NCBI RefSeq assembly: GCF_030145145.1
Contig: NZ_JAQYWD010000027.1
Coordinates: 27,091 to 91,090, forward strand
From: Desulfobacula sp.
Lineage (GTDB): Bacteria; Desulfobacterota; Desulfobacteria; Desulfobacterales; Desulfobacteraceae
DNA length: 64,000 bases
Direction: 5' to 3'
The position numbers and the translations under genes are program-made. The first letter of the stretch is position 1. Every line of letters begins with the position of its first letter. Positions 7,966 to 15,820 of the stretch are shown here, piece after piece. The notes under the pieces are model-generated. The model made no database searches. It had not been told where the DNA came from and worked only from the letters and a program-made list of their open reading frames with translations.

Positions 7966-9684
7966 ATGGCCATAAAAAAACAGATCATTCCCAAGCGGAT
8001 GAAGCTTGGCGAGATGCTGATCCTCAAAGGGAAATTGACACCGGAACAGCTGTACCAGCTGCTTCAGGTGCAGAAGCAGTCCGGCCAGAGCCTGGGCCAT
8101 CTGTTGGTGGAAGAGAACATCATTACCGAAGAGGAGCTGAACCAGACCTTGGGCGAACAGTTGGGCATCCCCCATGTCTGGATTCGCAAGGGATTGGTGG
8201 ATCCCGCCATCGTCCATGTCCTCCCCAAGCCCAAAGCCCTTCAATATAATGTCATTCCCATGTTCAAGGTCCATAATGTCCTGACCCTGGCCACCAGTGA
8301 TCCCTATGATTTTTTCAAGCAGGACAAGATCTCTGAAATCACCGGTCTGGACATCCAATTGGTGCTTTCAAGAACCGAAGACATTCAGGCGGCCATTTCA
8401 GAGTGCTACCAGGGAGAGGTGGACATTGAAGATGTCATGTCCAGCCTGGAAGACGGCGAGCTTGATGTTGTGGAAACGGCTGTGGAATCTTCCATACGGG
8501 AAATTGCCGAAATGGCCGAAGGCAGCCCGGTCATAAACCTGACCAACCTGATTCTCCTCAAGGCCATCCGTTCCAATGCCAGTGATATCCACATTGAACC
8601 CCAGCAGCAGTATTTCAGGGTCAGGGCCCGGATTGACGGCGTGCTGTATGAATTGATGACCCATCCCATGGAACGGCATTCAGCGGTCGTGTCCCGGCTT
8701 AAAATTATGGCCAACCTGGATATCTCGGAACGTCGGATGCCCCAGGACGGCAGGCTTCAGGTGAAGGTGGACGGCCATCCGGTGGATTTGAGATTTTCTT
8801 CCATGCCCGGATATTTTGGTGAAAAGCTGGTCATCCGTATCCTTGACCGGAGTAAAATTATTCTGGATATTAACCGCCTGGGATTTGATCCGATGCTGTT
8901 GACACGGTTCAAACACCTGGTCAGACAGGCCTATGGCCTGATCATTGTCTGCGGTCCCACCGGCAGTGGGAAAACCACCACCTTGTACGCCGGCACCAGC
9001 ATGCTCAATACCCCGGATAAAAATATTGTGGCCATTGAAGATCCGGTGGAGTACCAGCTGGAGGGCGTGAATCAGACCGCTGTGAATTCTGCCATCGGCC
9101 TTTCCTTTGCTAAGATTCTCAAGCATGTGCTGCGCCAGGATCCGGATGTCATCCTTCTGGGGGAAATCCGGAACCGGGAAACCGCAGAAATTGCCATTCA
9201 GGCCTCCTTGACCGGTCATCTGGTCCTGACGACCCTCCATACCAATGACAGCCCCAGTGCCATCACCCGGCTGCTGGAAATGGGGATTGAACCCTATCTC
9301 ATCTCTTCGGCCCTGCTGGCCTCCATTGGGCAACGGCTGGTGCGGTCCATCTGTCCCAGCTGTAAAACCGACTATTATCCCCCCAAAGCGGCTTTGAAAA
9401 CCCTGGGCCTGGCGGAAACCGACACGGCAAAATTTTTCCGGGGCAAGGGCTGTTCCGACTGCCTGGATTCCGGTTTCAAGGGCCGCATCGGGATCCATGA
9501 GATCCTTGAAAATGACGATGAACTCCAGCGGCTGATTTTGACCAATCCCACCATTGACCGGATCAAGGCATATCTCAAGAGCATTCACCATACGTCCCTG
9601 CGGGCTGACGGGTTTAAAAAAGTCATCCAGGGCCACACCACCATTGAAGAAATTCAACGGGTTACCCTGATAGAAGAAGACTGA
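7966..9684 (+). CDS. Type II secretion / type IV pilus assembly ATPase (GspE/PilB/MshE-like)
   Basis: A 572-residue hexameric motor ATPase that powers pilin or pseudopilin assembly from the cytoplasm. The N-terminal 150 residues form an MshEN-type domain (LGEMLILKGKLTPEQLYQLL), a fold known to bind c-di-GMP in MshE, which fits the GGDEF/EAL proteins encoded nearby. The ATPase core has Walker A GPTGSGKTTTLYAG (about residue 328), an Asp/Walker B region ILLGEIRNRETAEIA and a His box TTLHTNDSPSA. A zinc tetracysteine is present (CPSC at about 463 and CSDC at about 496). It is the first gene of an eight-gene assembly operon, four bases before the gspF/pilC-like gene. Confidence 0.94.
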   Translation: MAIKKQIIPKRMKLGEMLILKGKLTPEQLYQLLQVQKQSGQSLGHLLVEENIITEEELNQTLGEQLGIPHVWIRKGLVDPAIVHVLPKPKALQYNVIPMFKVHNVLTLATSDPYDFFKQDKISEITGLDIQLVLSRTEDIQAAISECYQGEVDIEDVMSSLEDGELDVVETAVESSIREIAEMAEGSPVINLTNLILLKAIRSNASDIHIEPQQQYFRVRARIDGVLYELMTHPMERHSAVVSRLKIMANLDISERRMPQDGRLQVKVDGHPVDLRFSSMPGYFGEKLVIRILDRSKIILDINRLGFDPMLLTRFKHLVRQAYGLIIVCGPTGSGKTTTLYAGTSMLNTPDKNIVAIEDPVEYQLEGVNQTAVNSAIGLSFAKILKHVLRQDPDVILLGEIRNRETAEIAIQASLTGHLVLTTLHTNDSPSAITRLLEMGIEPYLISSALLASIGQRLVRSICPSCKTDYYPPKAALKTLGLAETDTAKFFRGKGCSDCLDSGFKGRIGIHEILENDDELQRLILTNPTIDRIKAYLKSIHHTSLRADGFKKVIQGHTTIEEIQRVTLIEED

Positions 9685-9687
9685 TTC

Positions 9688-10785
9688 ATGGCCATTGCCA
9701 TTCAAAAAAAAATTGCACCCGTCAAATCAAAGCAACGGCATTCCCGTGTTTCAGTTAAACCCAAGGAGATTATTTTTTTTCTCACCCAGCTGTCCATGAT
9801 GCTGGAAGTGGGCATTTCGGTGAGCAAATCCATTGAAACCATTGCCCATCAGACCCCCCATGCCGGGTTCAAGTCTGTTCTGCTCACCATGAAGGATACC
9901 ATTGAAGATGGTCAACAGCTTTCCGATGCCATGGCAGCGCATCCCGGTATATTTAAACCGGTGTATGTCAATATTATCCGATCCGGTGAAAGCGGCGGAT
10001 TCCTGGTCCGGGTCCTGGCCAATGTCATTGAAATCCAGGAGAAAAACCAGGGCGTGTTCGACCAGGTGAAGACGGCCCTGATTTATCCCATGGTGCTGTG
10101 CTGCCTGGCCCTGGTGGTGACCCTGTTTGTTCTGGTGGGGATCCTGCCGAAATTCATGGTTTTTTTTGAGAATAAAATCGATCTCCTGCCGTTTTCCACC
10201 CGGGCCATGATGGCCCTCAGCCGGGGATTGCATGAGTATTGGTGGGCCGGTATCCTGGTGCTTGTGGGCGGGGGCGTGGCCCTGCACCGGTATCTGTCGT
10301 CTTCAACGGGGCGGTCCCACATGGACTGGCTGCTCATCCATCTGCCCATTGTATCAAAGATCAGCCATAATATTTATACCGGGCTGTTTCTTCGCATCCT
10401 CGGGAATATGTTGGACAGCGGGGTGTCCCTCAAAGAAGCATTGTCCATTGCTGCAAAATCAATGACCAACCAACATTACAAGGCCTTTGTAGACAAGATT
10501 TCGGACAATATCGAGCGGGGCCAGAATTTTTCCCTGGGATTTTCAGCAAATCGCCATATCCAGGATTCCGTGAAACAGGTGATAGCCATTGGGGAAGAAG
10601 TGGGCAAGCTGCCCCTGGTCATGGTCCGGCTGGCCCGGTTCTATGAACAGGAAATTGAACAGGACTTTAAACGGCTGACTTCCCTGATTGAGCCGTTGGC
10701 CCTGGTGTTTATGGGGGGGGCCGTGTGGATGATTGTATCAGCGGTTATCCTGCCCATGTTCCGACTGGCCGGTGCGGTCAAGTGA
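9688..10785 (+). CDS. Type II secretion / type IV pilus inner-membrane platform protein (GspF/PilC-like)
   Basis: A 365-residue polytopic platform protein that couples the motor ATPase to pilin assembly. Two T2SSF repeats are visible: the first at about residues 25-150 (FFLTQLSMMLEVGISVSKSI, IRSGESGG), the second at about 230-355 (FLRILGNMLDSGVSLKEAL, IAIGEEVGKLP). Membrane helices lie near 130-155, 175-200 and 340-362. Length is slightly below the usual 400 residues, mainly at the N terminus. It follows the ATPase gene by three bases and is followed by a 170-base gap holding a tandem repeat, which may make the downstream pseudopilin separately regulated. Confidence 0.93.
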   Translation: MAIAIQKKIAPVKSKQRHSRVSVKPKEIIFFLTQLSMMLEVGISVSKSIETIAHQTPHAGFKSVLLTMKDTIEDGQQLSDAMAAHPGIFKPVYVNIIRSGESGGFLVRVLANVIEIQEKNQGVFDQVKTALIYPMVLCCLALVVTLFVLVGILPKFMVFFENKIDLLPFSTRAMMALSRGLHEYWWAGILVLVGGGVALHRYLSSSTGRSHMDWLLIHLPIVSKISHNIYTGLFLRILGNMLDSGVSLKEALSIAAKSMTNQHYKAFVDKISDNIERGQNFSLGFSANRHIQDSVKQVIAIGEEVGKLPLVMVRLARFYEQEIEQDFKRLTSLIEPLALVFMGGAVWMIVSAVILPMFRLAGAVK

Positions 10786-10874
10786 CAGGGGGTGGCCTGG
10801 CGAAAAGGGTTTGTTTGCATTAAGTCCTTGCGTTGCCGGTGTTTTTGTGGTGTAAGAGAAAGCAGGGTCATAAG

Positions 10875-10914
10875 AAATAAAGAAATAAAGAAATAAAGAA
10901 ATAAAGAAATAAAG
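10875..10914. repeat. 8-bp tandem repeat, five copies of AAATAAAG
   Basis: Five perfect head-to-tail copies of AAATAAAG, preceded by a partial unit (TAAG), in the gap between the platform-protein gene and the pseudopilin gene, ending about 40 bases before the pseudopilin ATG. Repeats of this kind upstream of surface-structure genes are known to change copy number by slippage and alter promoter spacing or leader structure. No well-matched -10/-35 pair was found around it, so any effect on expression is inference. Confidence 0.9.
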
Positions 10915-10955
10915 TCGATACGGGAAATGTTTCATTTTGTGAGGAGAGTGAGCGC

Positions 10956-11495
10956 ATGAAAAATTGTATGTTTGGGACACTATGCATCTGGAAACAAAAA
11001 GGATTTACCCTCATTGAAATTTTAATTGTCGTGATGGTATTGGGGATTCTGGCCATGATCATTGTTCCCCAGATAACGGTATCCACACAGGATGCCAAGG
11101 AAAGCACCCTGGCCACCAATATTTCAGCCTTGAGAAATGCCATTGAGCTGTATTACCTCCAGCACAACAATGTTTACCCGGGGGGGACGAAAAACACCGG
11201 TGCTGCTCTTGGCAATGCCGACGATTCGGCCCTAGCCTTTGTGGAGCAGCTGACCCAGTATACCGATGCCACCGGCAAGGTGGCAGTGGCCTACAATGCC
11301 ACCACTGCCCCATTCGGACCCTATTTAAAGGGCGGGTCCCTGCCCACCAATCCGTTCAATGACAAAAATGATGTGGTCTGCAATATTACAGAGACCAGTA
11401 TTCTCGTCAAAACCGCCACCAGTGCCACCGGCTGGCTGTTTTATGTCAAAACCGGCAATTTGATTGCCAATGACGGGGCCCATACCAACCTTTAG
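10956..11495 (+). CDS. Major pseudopilin/pilin (GspG-like)
   Basis: A 179-residue prepilin with a 16-residue leader ending in Gly, then the canonical class III signal G^FTLIEILIVVMVLGILAMI; Glu is at position +5 of the mature protein. The hydrophobic N-terminal helix is followed by a charged alpha-1 segment (KESTLATNISALRNAIELYY) and a glycine-rich globular domain, as in GspG or type IVa pilins. It is the main structural subunit candidate of this operon. A Shine-Dalgarno-like GAGGAG lies about 13 bases upstream. The 8-bp tandem repeat immediately upstream could vary its expression. Confidence 0.92.
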   Translation: MKNCMFGTLCIWKQKGFTLIEILIVVMVLGILAMIIVPQITVSTQDAKESTLATNISALRNAIELYYLQHNNVYPGGTKNTGAALGNADDSALAFVEQLTQYTDATGKVAVAYNATTAPFGPYLKGGSLPTNPFNDKNDVVCNITETSILVKTATSATGWLFYVKTGNLIANDGAHTNL

Positions 11496-11504
11496 GGCTT
11501 TCTG

Positions 11505-12566
11505 TTGAAAAAATATCCCATTGCCATTGATTTTGACAGACAACACGTTTCTGCCCTTCAATTACAGCCCTTAAAAGACCGGGTGGGCATCCGGGCCATT
11601 TTCCGGCAGCCGCTGGATCCCGGGAAACAGGGGGACGGTTCCCGGGACAAGTTGAATCTGTTGTCCGGGTTGCAGACGCTGAAACGTGCCAGGGGGTTTT
11701 CCGGTAAACGGGCCGTGATCCACCTGCCCCTGGACCAGGCCCTTTGTTTCCCCGTGGAGGTTCGTGTAAAGAACGATGAGAGCCTGGATGAGGCCATCCT
11801 CCTGGAGGCCGGGAAAAATCTACCCTATCCCATTGAAGATGCGGTGATTGACTACCCCTCCCTTAGCCCCACGGCATCCGCCCATCATCACATCGCCACC
11901 CTTGTGGCAGCCAAACGGCAGGAGGTGCTGGAACTCTTGACCACCTGTCGGCAGGCCGGTTTCTCCATTGATGCGGTTGATTTCAGTCCCATTTCTCTGA
12001 TCCGGTTGCACCATTTTTTATTTGAGCCTTTGGAAAAGCCCTGCATTGTCTGTTATGTGGGGCACCAGCAATCCTTTTTACAGGTGATAAACCAGGACCG
12101 GATGTATGCGTTCAGCAAGTTTTCCTGGGGAAAGGACGCTTTGGTGGATAAGGTGAATCAAACCCTGGGGCTCAGTGACAAGGTCACCAGTGCTGTTGAC
12201 CTGCTCCAGACCTATGGCATTTCCGAGGGGGCGGATCATCCGGGGGATGAAAAGATCGCCCGGATTGTGGCCCGTATCCTTGCCCCGGCCATTGAGGAGC
12301 TGGTGTTTGAATTTCATAAAGTCCTGGGGTATGCCCGCACAAAGGAAAATGTTCATGACATCGGCCAGGTCTATTTTTACGGATTTGCTTGTCTGATCAA
12401 GGGGCTGGATGCCTATGTTGAGAAATGGCTCAATATTCCGGCTGTCCAGGCGGATATGGGGGACAGGATTGAATCGGCCAGACAAATGGCATCATTGACC
12501 CCGGACCAGGCAGCCGGGTTCTGTCCCGTCCTGGGGCTGGCCATGAGGAAAATTCCATGGCTTTAA
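11505..12566 (+). CDS. PilM/GspL-type actin-fold assembly protein
   Basis: A 353-residue cytoplasmic protein of the PilM class. The N terminus (YPIAIDFDRQHVSALQL) and the later VCYVGHQQSFLQVI segment are phosphate-loop-like elements of the actin/FtsA fold. There is no membrane anchor, so it resembles PilM/MshI rather than full-length GspL. It would bind the cytoplasmic N terminus of the PilN-like protein encoded next. The start is TTG at 11505, ten bases after the pseudopilin stop. Its last codons overlap the next gene by 10 bases, so translation is coupled. Confidence 0.82.
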   Translation: MKKYPIAIDFDRQHVSALQLQPLKDRVGIRAIFRQPLDPGKQGDGSRDKLNLLSGLQTLKRARGFSGKRAVIHLPLDQALCFPVEVRVKNDESLDEAILLEAGKNLPYPIEDAVIDYPSLSPTASAHHHIATLVAAKRQEVLELLTTCRQAGFSIDAVDFSPISLIRLHHFLFEPLEKPCIVCYVGHQQSFLQVINQDRMYAFSKFSWGKDALVDKVNQTLGLSDKVTSAVDLLQTYGISEGADHPGDEKIARIVARILAPAIEELVFEFHKVLGYARTKENVHDIGQVYFYGFACLIKGLDAYVEKWLNIPAVQADMGDRIESARQMASLTPDQAAGFCPVLGLAMRKIPWL

Positions 12567-13174
12567 TCGACATCAACATGATGCCGTGGGATGTATTGGA
12601 AAAAACCACGCGGTTTCGCCATATCCGGTTCTGGGCAAAATGCCTGATGCTGGTGATTTTTTTCCTGGGGATCAGCTATGGGGTCCTGCACCAATGGATG
12701 GCCGTCCAGAAAAAACAAGGACCGTCCCAGGTGAGTGCCGGCAGGGACCCGGTCGCTTCAAAGATGATGACCATCCGTCAGTTGCAGGATCAAATTCAGG
12801 CCATTCAGGAAAAAAACCGGTCCCTTTCCGCCCTGGTCCGGGGGCAGCTGTTTTTTGACATCATGGGGACGTTTTCCAGTTGTTTGAACGATGAAACATG
12901 GATCACAGCGCTTTCCATACAACAGGACCCGGAAAAATCCGACACTGCCAGGCTGGAATGTGAGGGGACGTCATGGAATCATCATTCTCTGGGTCTGTTT
13001 TTAAACCGTCTCTCCCAGACGCCCCGGATCCGGCAAGTGGTTCTGGGAAATGCCCATAACACCGACGGGACACTCCCTGCTGCAGCCACTGCAGGTGCTG
13101 AATTCCCAGGCGCCGTCCGGTTTAAGATATCCGCAACAATGAGGGGACTCTCTGACAATGACCCTTCAAATTAA
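12557..13174 (+). CDS. PilN-like inner-membrane alignment protein
   Basis: A 205-residue bitopic protein. A short cytoplasmic N terminus with the PilN hallmark INMMPW (family consensus INLLP) precedes one membrane helix (about residues 27-48), a coiled-coil-like stretch (RQLQDQIQAIQEKNRSLSAL) and a ferredoxin-like periplasmic domain (about 95-200). PilN binds PilM through the N-terminal motif and pairs with PilO. Both neighbours are those expected partners: the PilM-like gene overlaps it by 10 bases and the PilO-like gene by 17. Confidence 0.85.
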   Translation: MALIDINMMPWDVLEKTTRFRHIRFWAKCLMLVIFFLGISYGVLHQWMAVQKKQGPSQVSAGRDPVASKMMTIRQLQDQIQAIQEKNRSLSALVRGQLFFDIMGTFSSCLNDETWITALSIQQDPEKSDTARLECEGTSWNHHSLGLFLNRLSQTPRIRQVVLGNAHNTDGTLPAAATAGAEFPGAVRFKISATMRGLSDNDPSN

Positions 13175-13691
13175 ACATCTGGACCTGGGTGCGGGTCTGG
13201 TTTTGATGGTCACAGTGATCCTGGGTGTTTTTTTTATCTATCAGGCTTATGAATCCGGCCAGAAAGACATTCAATTGAAACGTCACCTGCTGTCTAAACA
13301 AACAACGGATTTGACAATCGTGGAAAATAATCTGACCCTTCTCCAGGGGGTGCTGGCGGACAGCCAGGCCATATTGACCCGTCTGAACCAGAGAATTCCC
13401 CGTACTGCCGGGGTCGGGGATCTGCTAACCGTGATTCATGAGCAGATCAACCAGCGAAATATTGTTTTGACCCAGTTCAGCCATAAACCCCCGGAAAAGA
13501 TTTCCCGGTATCAGCGCATTCCCCTTCACCTTATCCTGGAAGGCAAATTTCTTGCATTGTATCACCTGGTGCATGATGTTGAAACCTTGAACCGGTTGGT
13601 CATTATCGAATCCATCCGGATCACAACATCTGAAAAACAGGGTGTCTGCCGGATGGAATTAATGGCCAATGTATTCCAGGAAGGATTGTGA
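13158..13691 (+). CDS. PilO-like inner-membrane alignment protein
   Basis: A 177-residue protein with an N-terminal membrane helix (about residues 12-34), a coiled-coil stalk (QLKRHLLSKQTTDLTIVENN) and a periplasmic domain containing the PilO-type core (VGDLLTVIHEQINQRNIVLT, then HLILEGKFLALYHLVHDVE). PilO with PilN forms the inner-membrane alignment subcomplex linking the motor to the secretin. It overlaps the PilN-like gene by 17 bases, and the PilP/GspC-like gene follows. The assignment rests on domain pattern and operon position; the sequence itself is not highly conserved. Confidence 0.85.
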   Translation: MTLQIKHLDLGAGLVLMVTVILGVFFIYQAYESGQKDIQLKRHLLSKQTTDLTIVENNLTLLQGVLADSQAILTRLNQRIPRTAGVGDLLTVIHEQINQRNIVLTQFSHKPPEKISRYQRIPLHLILEGKFLALYHLVHDVETLNRLVIIESIRITTSEKQGVCRMELMANVFQEGL

Positions 13692-13725
13692 TTGCGGGAT
13701 ATTACTGAAATGAGAGCCCTTGGCC

Positions 13726-14286
13726 ATGCGTGAACAAAAAAAAATAAAGCAGGTGGCCATGGGGGTGGTTTCCCTGATTTTTGTGATCACCGCCTATGTC
13801 ACTTTTTTCAAAGCACCACCGAAAAGCAGGCCTTCCCTGCCTGGCCCGCCGGTTCAGGGCATCCAGGCGTTGGATGGACCGGAACAGGGGCCGGATATCA
13901 AAACATCGGATACCGTGGTCATGGCCATCCCCCCCAACGGAAAACCAACGAAGGTCTTTCAGCCGTCCATCCGGGATATTTTCCAGGTGCCCAGGGCCAT
14001 GGAAATGGCATCATCTCAAAAGGCTTCACCCCCAAAAGAGGCCTCCCAAAGCAGGACTGAAAAAGAAACACCCCTGTCAAACCAGGAACGGGATGCCATC
14101 AAAACTGCCCTGGCGTTTAAGGGGGCTATCCTGCATGGCAGCCGGTCCGTGGCCATCATCAACCATTCATTTTTCCGCATCGGAGACCGTATTAACGGAT
14201 ATCAGGTGATCTCCATTTCCGAAAAAGAAGTCAAGATTGCCTCCACCCGGGGAAAAATAACTTTAGAGATTCTAAAATATGATTAA
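13726..14286 (+). CDS. PilP/GspC-like periplasmic linker protein
   Basis: About 186 residues: an N-terminal membrane anchor (about 12-30), a long Pro-rich flexible stretch, and a C-terminal small beta domain (ILHGSRSVAIINHSFFRIGD, then INGYQVISISEKEVKI) typical of the GspC/PilP homology region that contacts the secretin. The protein would bridge the inner-membrane PilN/O complex and the secretin encoded next. The start may be ATG at 13726 (GAGAG upstream at 13712) or TTG at 13720. It overlaps the secretin gene by 8 bases. Confidence 0.78.
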   Translation: MREQKKIKQVAMGVVSLIFVITAYVTFFKAPPKSRPSLPGPPVQGIQALDGPEQGPDIKTSDTVVMAIPPNGKPTKVFQPSIRDIFQVPRAMEMASSQKASPPKEASQSRTEKETPLSNQERDAIKTALAFKGAILHGSRSVAIINHSFFRIGDRINGYQVISISEKEVKIASTRGKITLEILKYD

Positions 14287-15562
14287 ACCATCTGTCTGCT
14301 CGTTGATCATTGCCGTTTTCCTGGTGACGATGTCCTGTCCCCTCTTTTGTGAGGAACGTCAATGGCCGCTCCAGGAAAATACCCATCCGGTGTCACTGAG
14401 TTTCAGGGACATGGATATCCGGGATGCGTTTTCCTCCCTGGCCATGGAGTTCAAGACCAATATGGTGCTGTCCTCGGAGGTCAAAGGCCCCATTACCCTG
14501 CATATCTTTGATACGACCCTGGAAGAGGCCATCTCCACCATTGCCCTGGCCGGGGGGTTTACGGCTAAAAAGGACGGTCATACCTTTCATGTGTTTAAAA
14601 CCGATCTTCACCCGACAGCCGACAAAACAGATCCCCGGGTGTTTGAAACCCGGATTTTTAAATTGAATTATGTGGACATGGAAAAGATCAAGGAGACCTT
14701 GAACGCCTTGCCCGGACTTCAGCCCGTTGAAGTCCATGACGCCACCAAGTCCATCTTTGTGGAGGACACCCGGGAGAATGTTCAGAAAATTGAGCGGGTG
14801 CTCAACTTCCTGGATGCTGTGCCCAAACAGGTGTTGATTGAGGCCCGGATTCTGGAGGTGACCCTCACCGATGACATGTCCTATGGGGTGGACTGGAAAA
14901 GTATCTGGGGGGATGTGAATATGGCCACCAACGGGTTTTCCAGCGCCATTCTTCCGGATGGCCCAAACACGTCGCCGGTGGGCCTTGTTGGAAAAGGGGG
15001 GTTTGCCAACCTTTTTTCCCGGGTGGGCAGCGACCATTATATCTCCATGGCCATTGATGCCCTCAAGGAAAAAACAACGGTGAATACGGTTTCCACCCCC
15101 AAGATTCTGGCCATAAACGGCCGGTCGGCCCGGGTCCAGGTGGGGGGCCAACAGGGGTATAAGGTCACCACCAGCAACCAGGGCATTTCAACGGAATCGG
15201 TTCAGTTCATCAACACCGGTGTGATTCTTGAAATTACCCCCCACATTGATCAGGACAACAATATCCTGTTAAATGTCATGCCCACCATTAACACGGCAAA
15301 ACTTGAAAATGATATTCCAGTGGTGAGTTCCACCTCGGTGTCCACCTGGCTGGTGGCCCGGGACGGTGAAACCATTTTCATCGGCGGCCTCATTGAGGAC
15401 ATTGATACCCACACCCGGCAGCAGGTACCGATTCTCGGGGATATCCCGTTGCTGGGGAACCTGTTCGGGCGGACCGTTACCAATAAAGCCAAAAGTGAAC
15501 TCGTGGTCCTTATCACCCCCCGGATAATAGACAACGCCAAATATATCGTTCAACCGGATTAA
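14279..15562 (+). CDS. Short secretin (PilQ/GspD/MshL-like outer-membrane channel)
   Basis: A 427-residue secretin with a signal peptide (about residues 1-24). An STN/N0-like region (VSLSFRDMDIRDAFSSLAME) and an N1-like module (IFKLNYVDMEKIKETLNALP) are followed by the secretin beta-barrel domain (LIEARILEVTLTDDMSYGVD) and the C-terminal signature VPILGDIPLLGNLFGRT with ELVVLITPRII. It is much shorter than GspD (about 650) or PilQ (about 700), with only one N-domain repeat, as in MshL-type secretins. No lipobox is evident, so a pilotin may be needed. It is the last gene of the assembly operon. Confidence 0.9.
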   Translation: MIKPSVCSLIIAVFLVTMSCPLFCEERQWPLQENTHPVSLSFRDMDIRDAFSSLAMEFKTNMVLSSEVKGPITLHIFDTTLEEAISTIALAGGFTAKKDGHTFHVFKTDLHPTADKTDPRVFETRIFKLNYVDMEKIKETLNALPGLQPVEVHDATKSIFVEDTRENVQKIERVLNFLDAVPKQVLIEARILEVTLTDDMSYGVDWKSIWGDVNMATNGFSSAILPDGPNTSPVGLVGKGGFANLFSRVGSDHYISMAIDALKEKTTVNTVSTPKILAINGRSARVQVGGQQGYKVTTSNQGISTESVQFINTGVILEITPHIDQDNNILLNVMPTINTAKLENDIPVVSSTSVSTWLVARDGETIFIGGLIEDIDTHTRQQVPILGDIPLLGNLFGRTVTNKAKSELVVLITPRIIDNAKYIVQPD

Positions 15563-15741
15563 ACCGGATCGTTTTATGATCGTCAACTGACAATTTTCTC
15601 CGCAGTCCCCCCCGACTCCCGCCGGATTTATCTTTGTACCAGCCTTCTGCTGGTGGTTACACCATCCTCCCATTAAAATCGGTTAATCCATATCCATTGT
15701 CTTTTTCCATGGATGTTGGGCAGCGGTTAAAAAAACACAGG

Positions 15742-15769
15742 TTACCGTTAAAATCACTATTGCTATATT
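15742..15769 (+). promoter_or_regulatory. Possible sigma-70 promoter of the efflux operon
   Basis: TTACCG at 15742-15747 and TATATT at 15764-15769, separated by 16 bases, lie about 50 bases before the outer-membrane efflux gene. The -10 is good, the -35 is poor. The 258-base gap from the secretin stop supports an independent promoter somewhere here. Confidence 0.3.
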
Positions 15770-15820
15770 CCTGCTGAAGGCTTAATTTAGACTTTTTAAA
15801 CCTTGATGGAAAGAGGACCG

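Noticed and set aside
8680..9705. Long open frame (341 codons) on the minus strand
   Set aside because: It lies entirely opposite the well-supported GspE-like ATPase gene, and its composition (Gly/His/Gln-rich) is that of an antisense shadow; no family resemblance.
10861..10955. CRISPR-like array at the AAATAAAG repeats
   Set aside because: The units are 8 bp and directly abutting with no spacers, so it is a simple tandem repeat.
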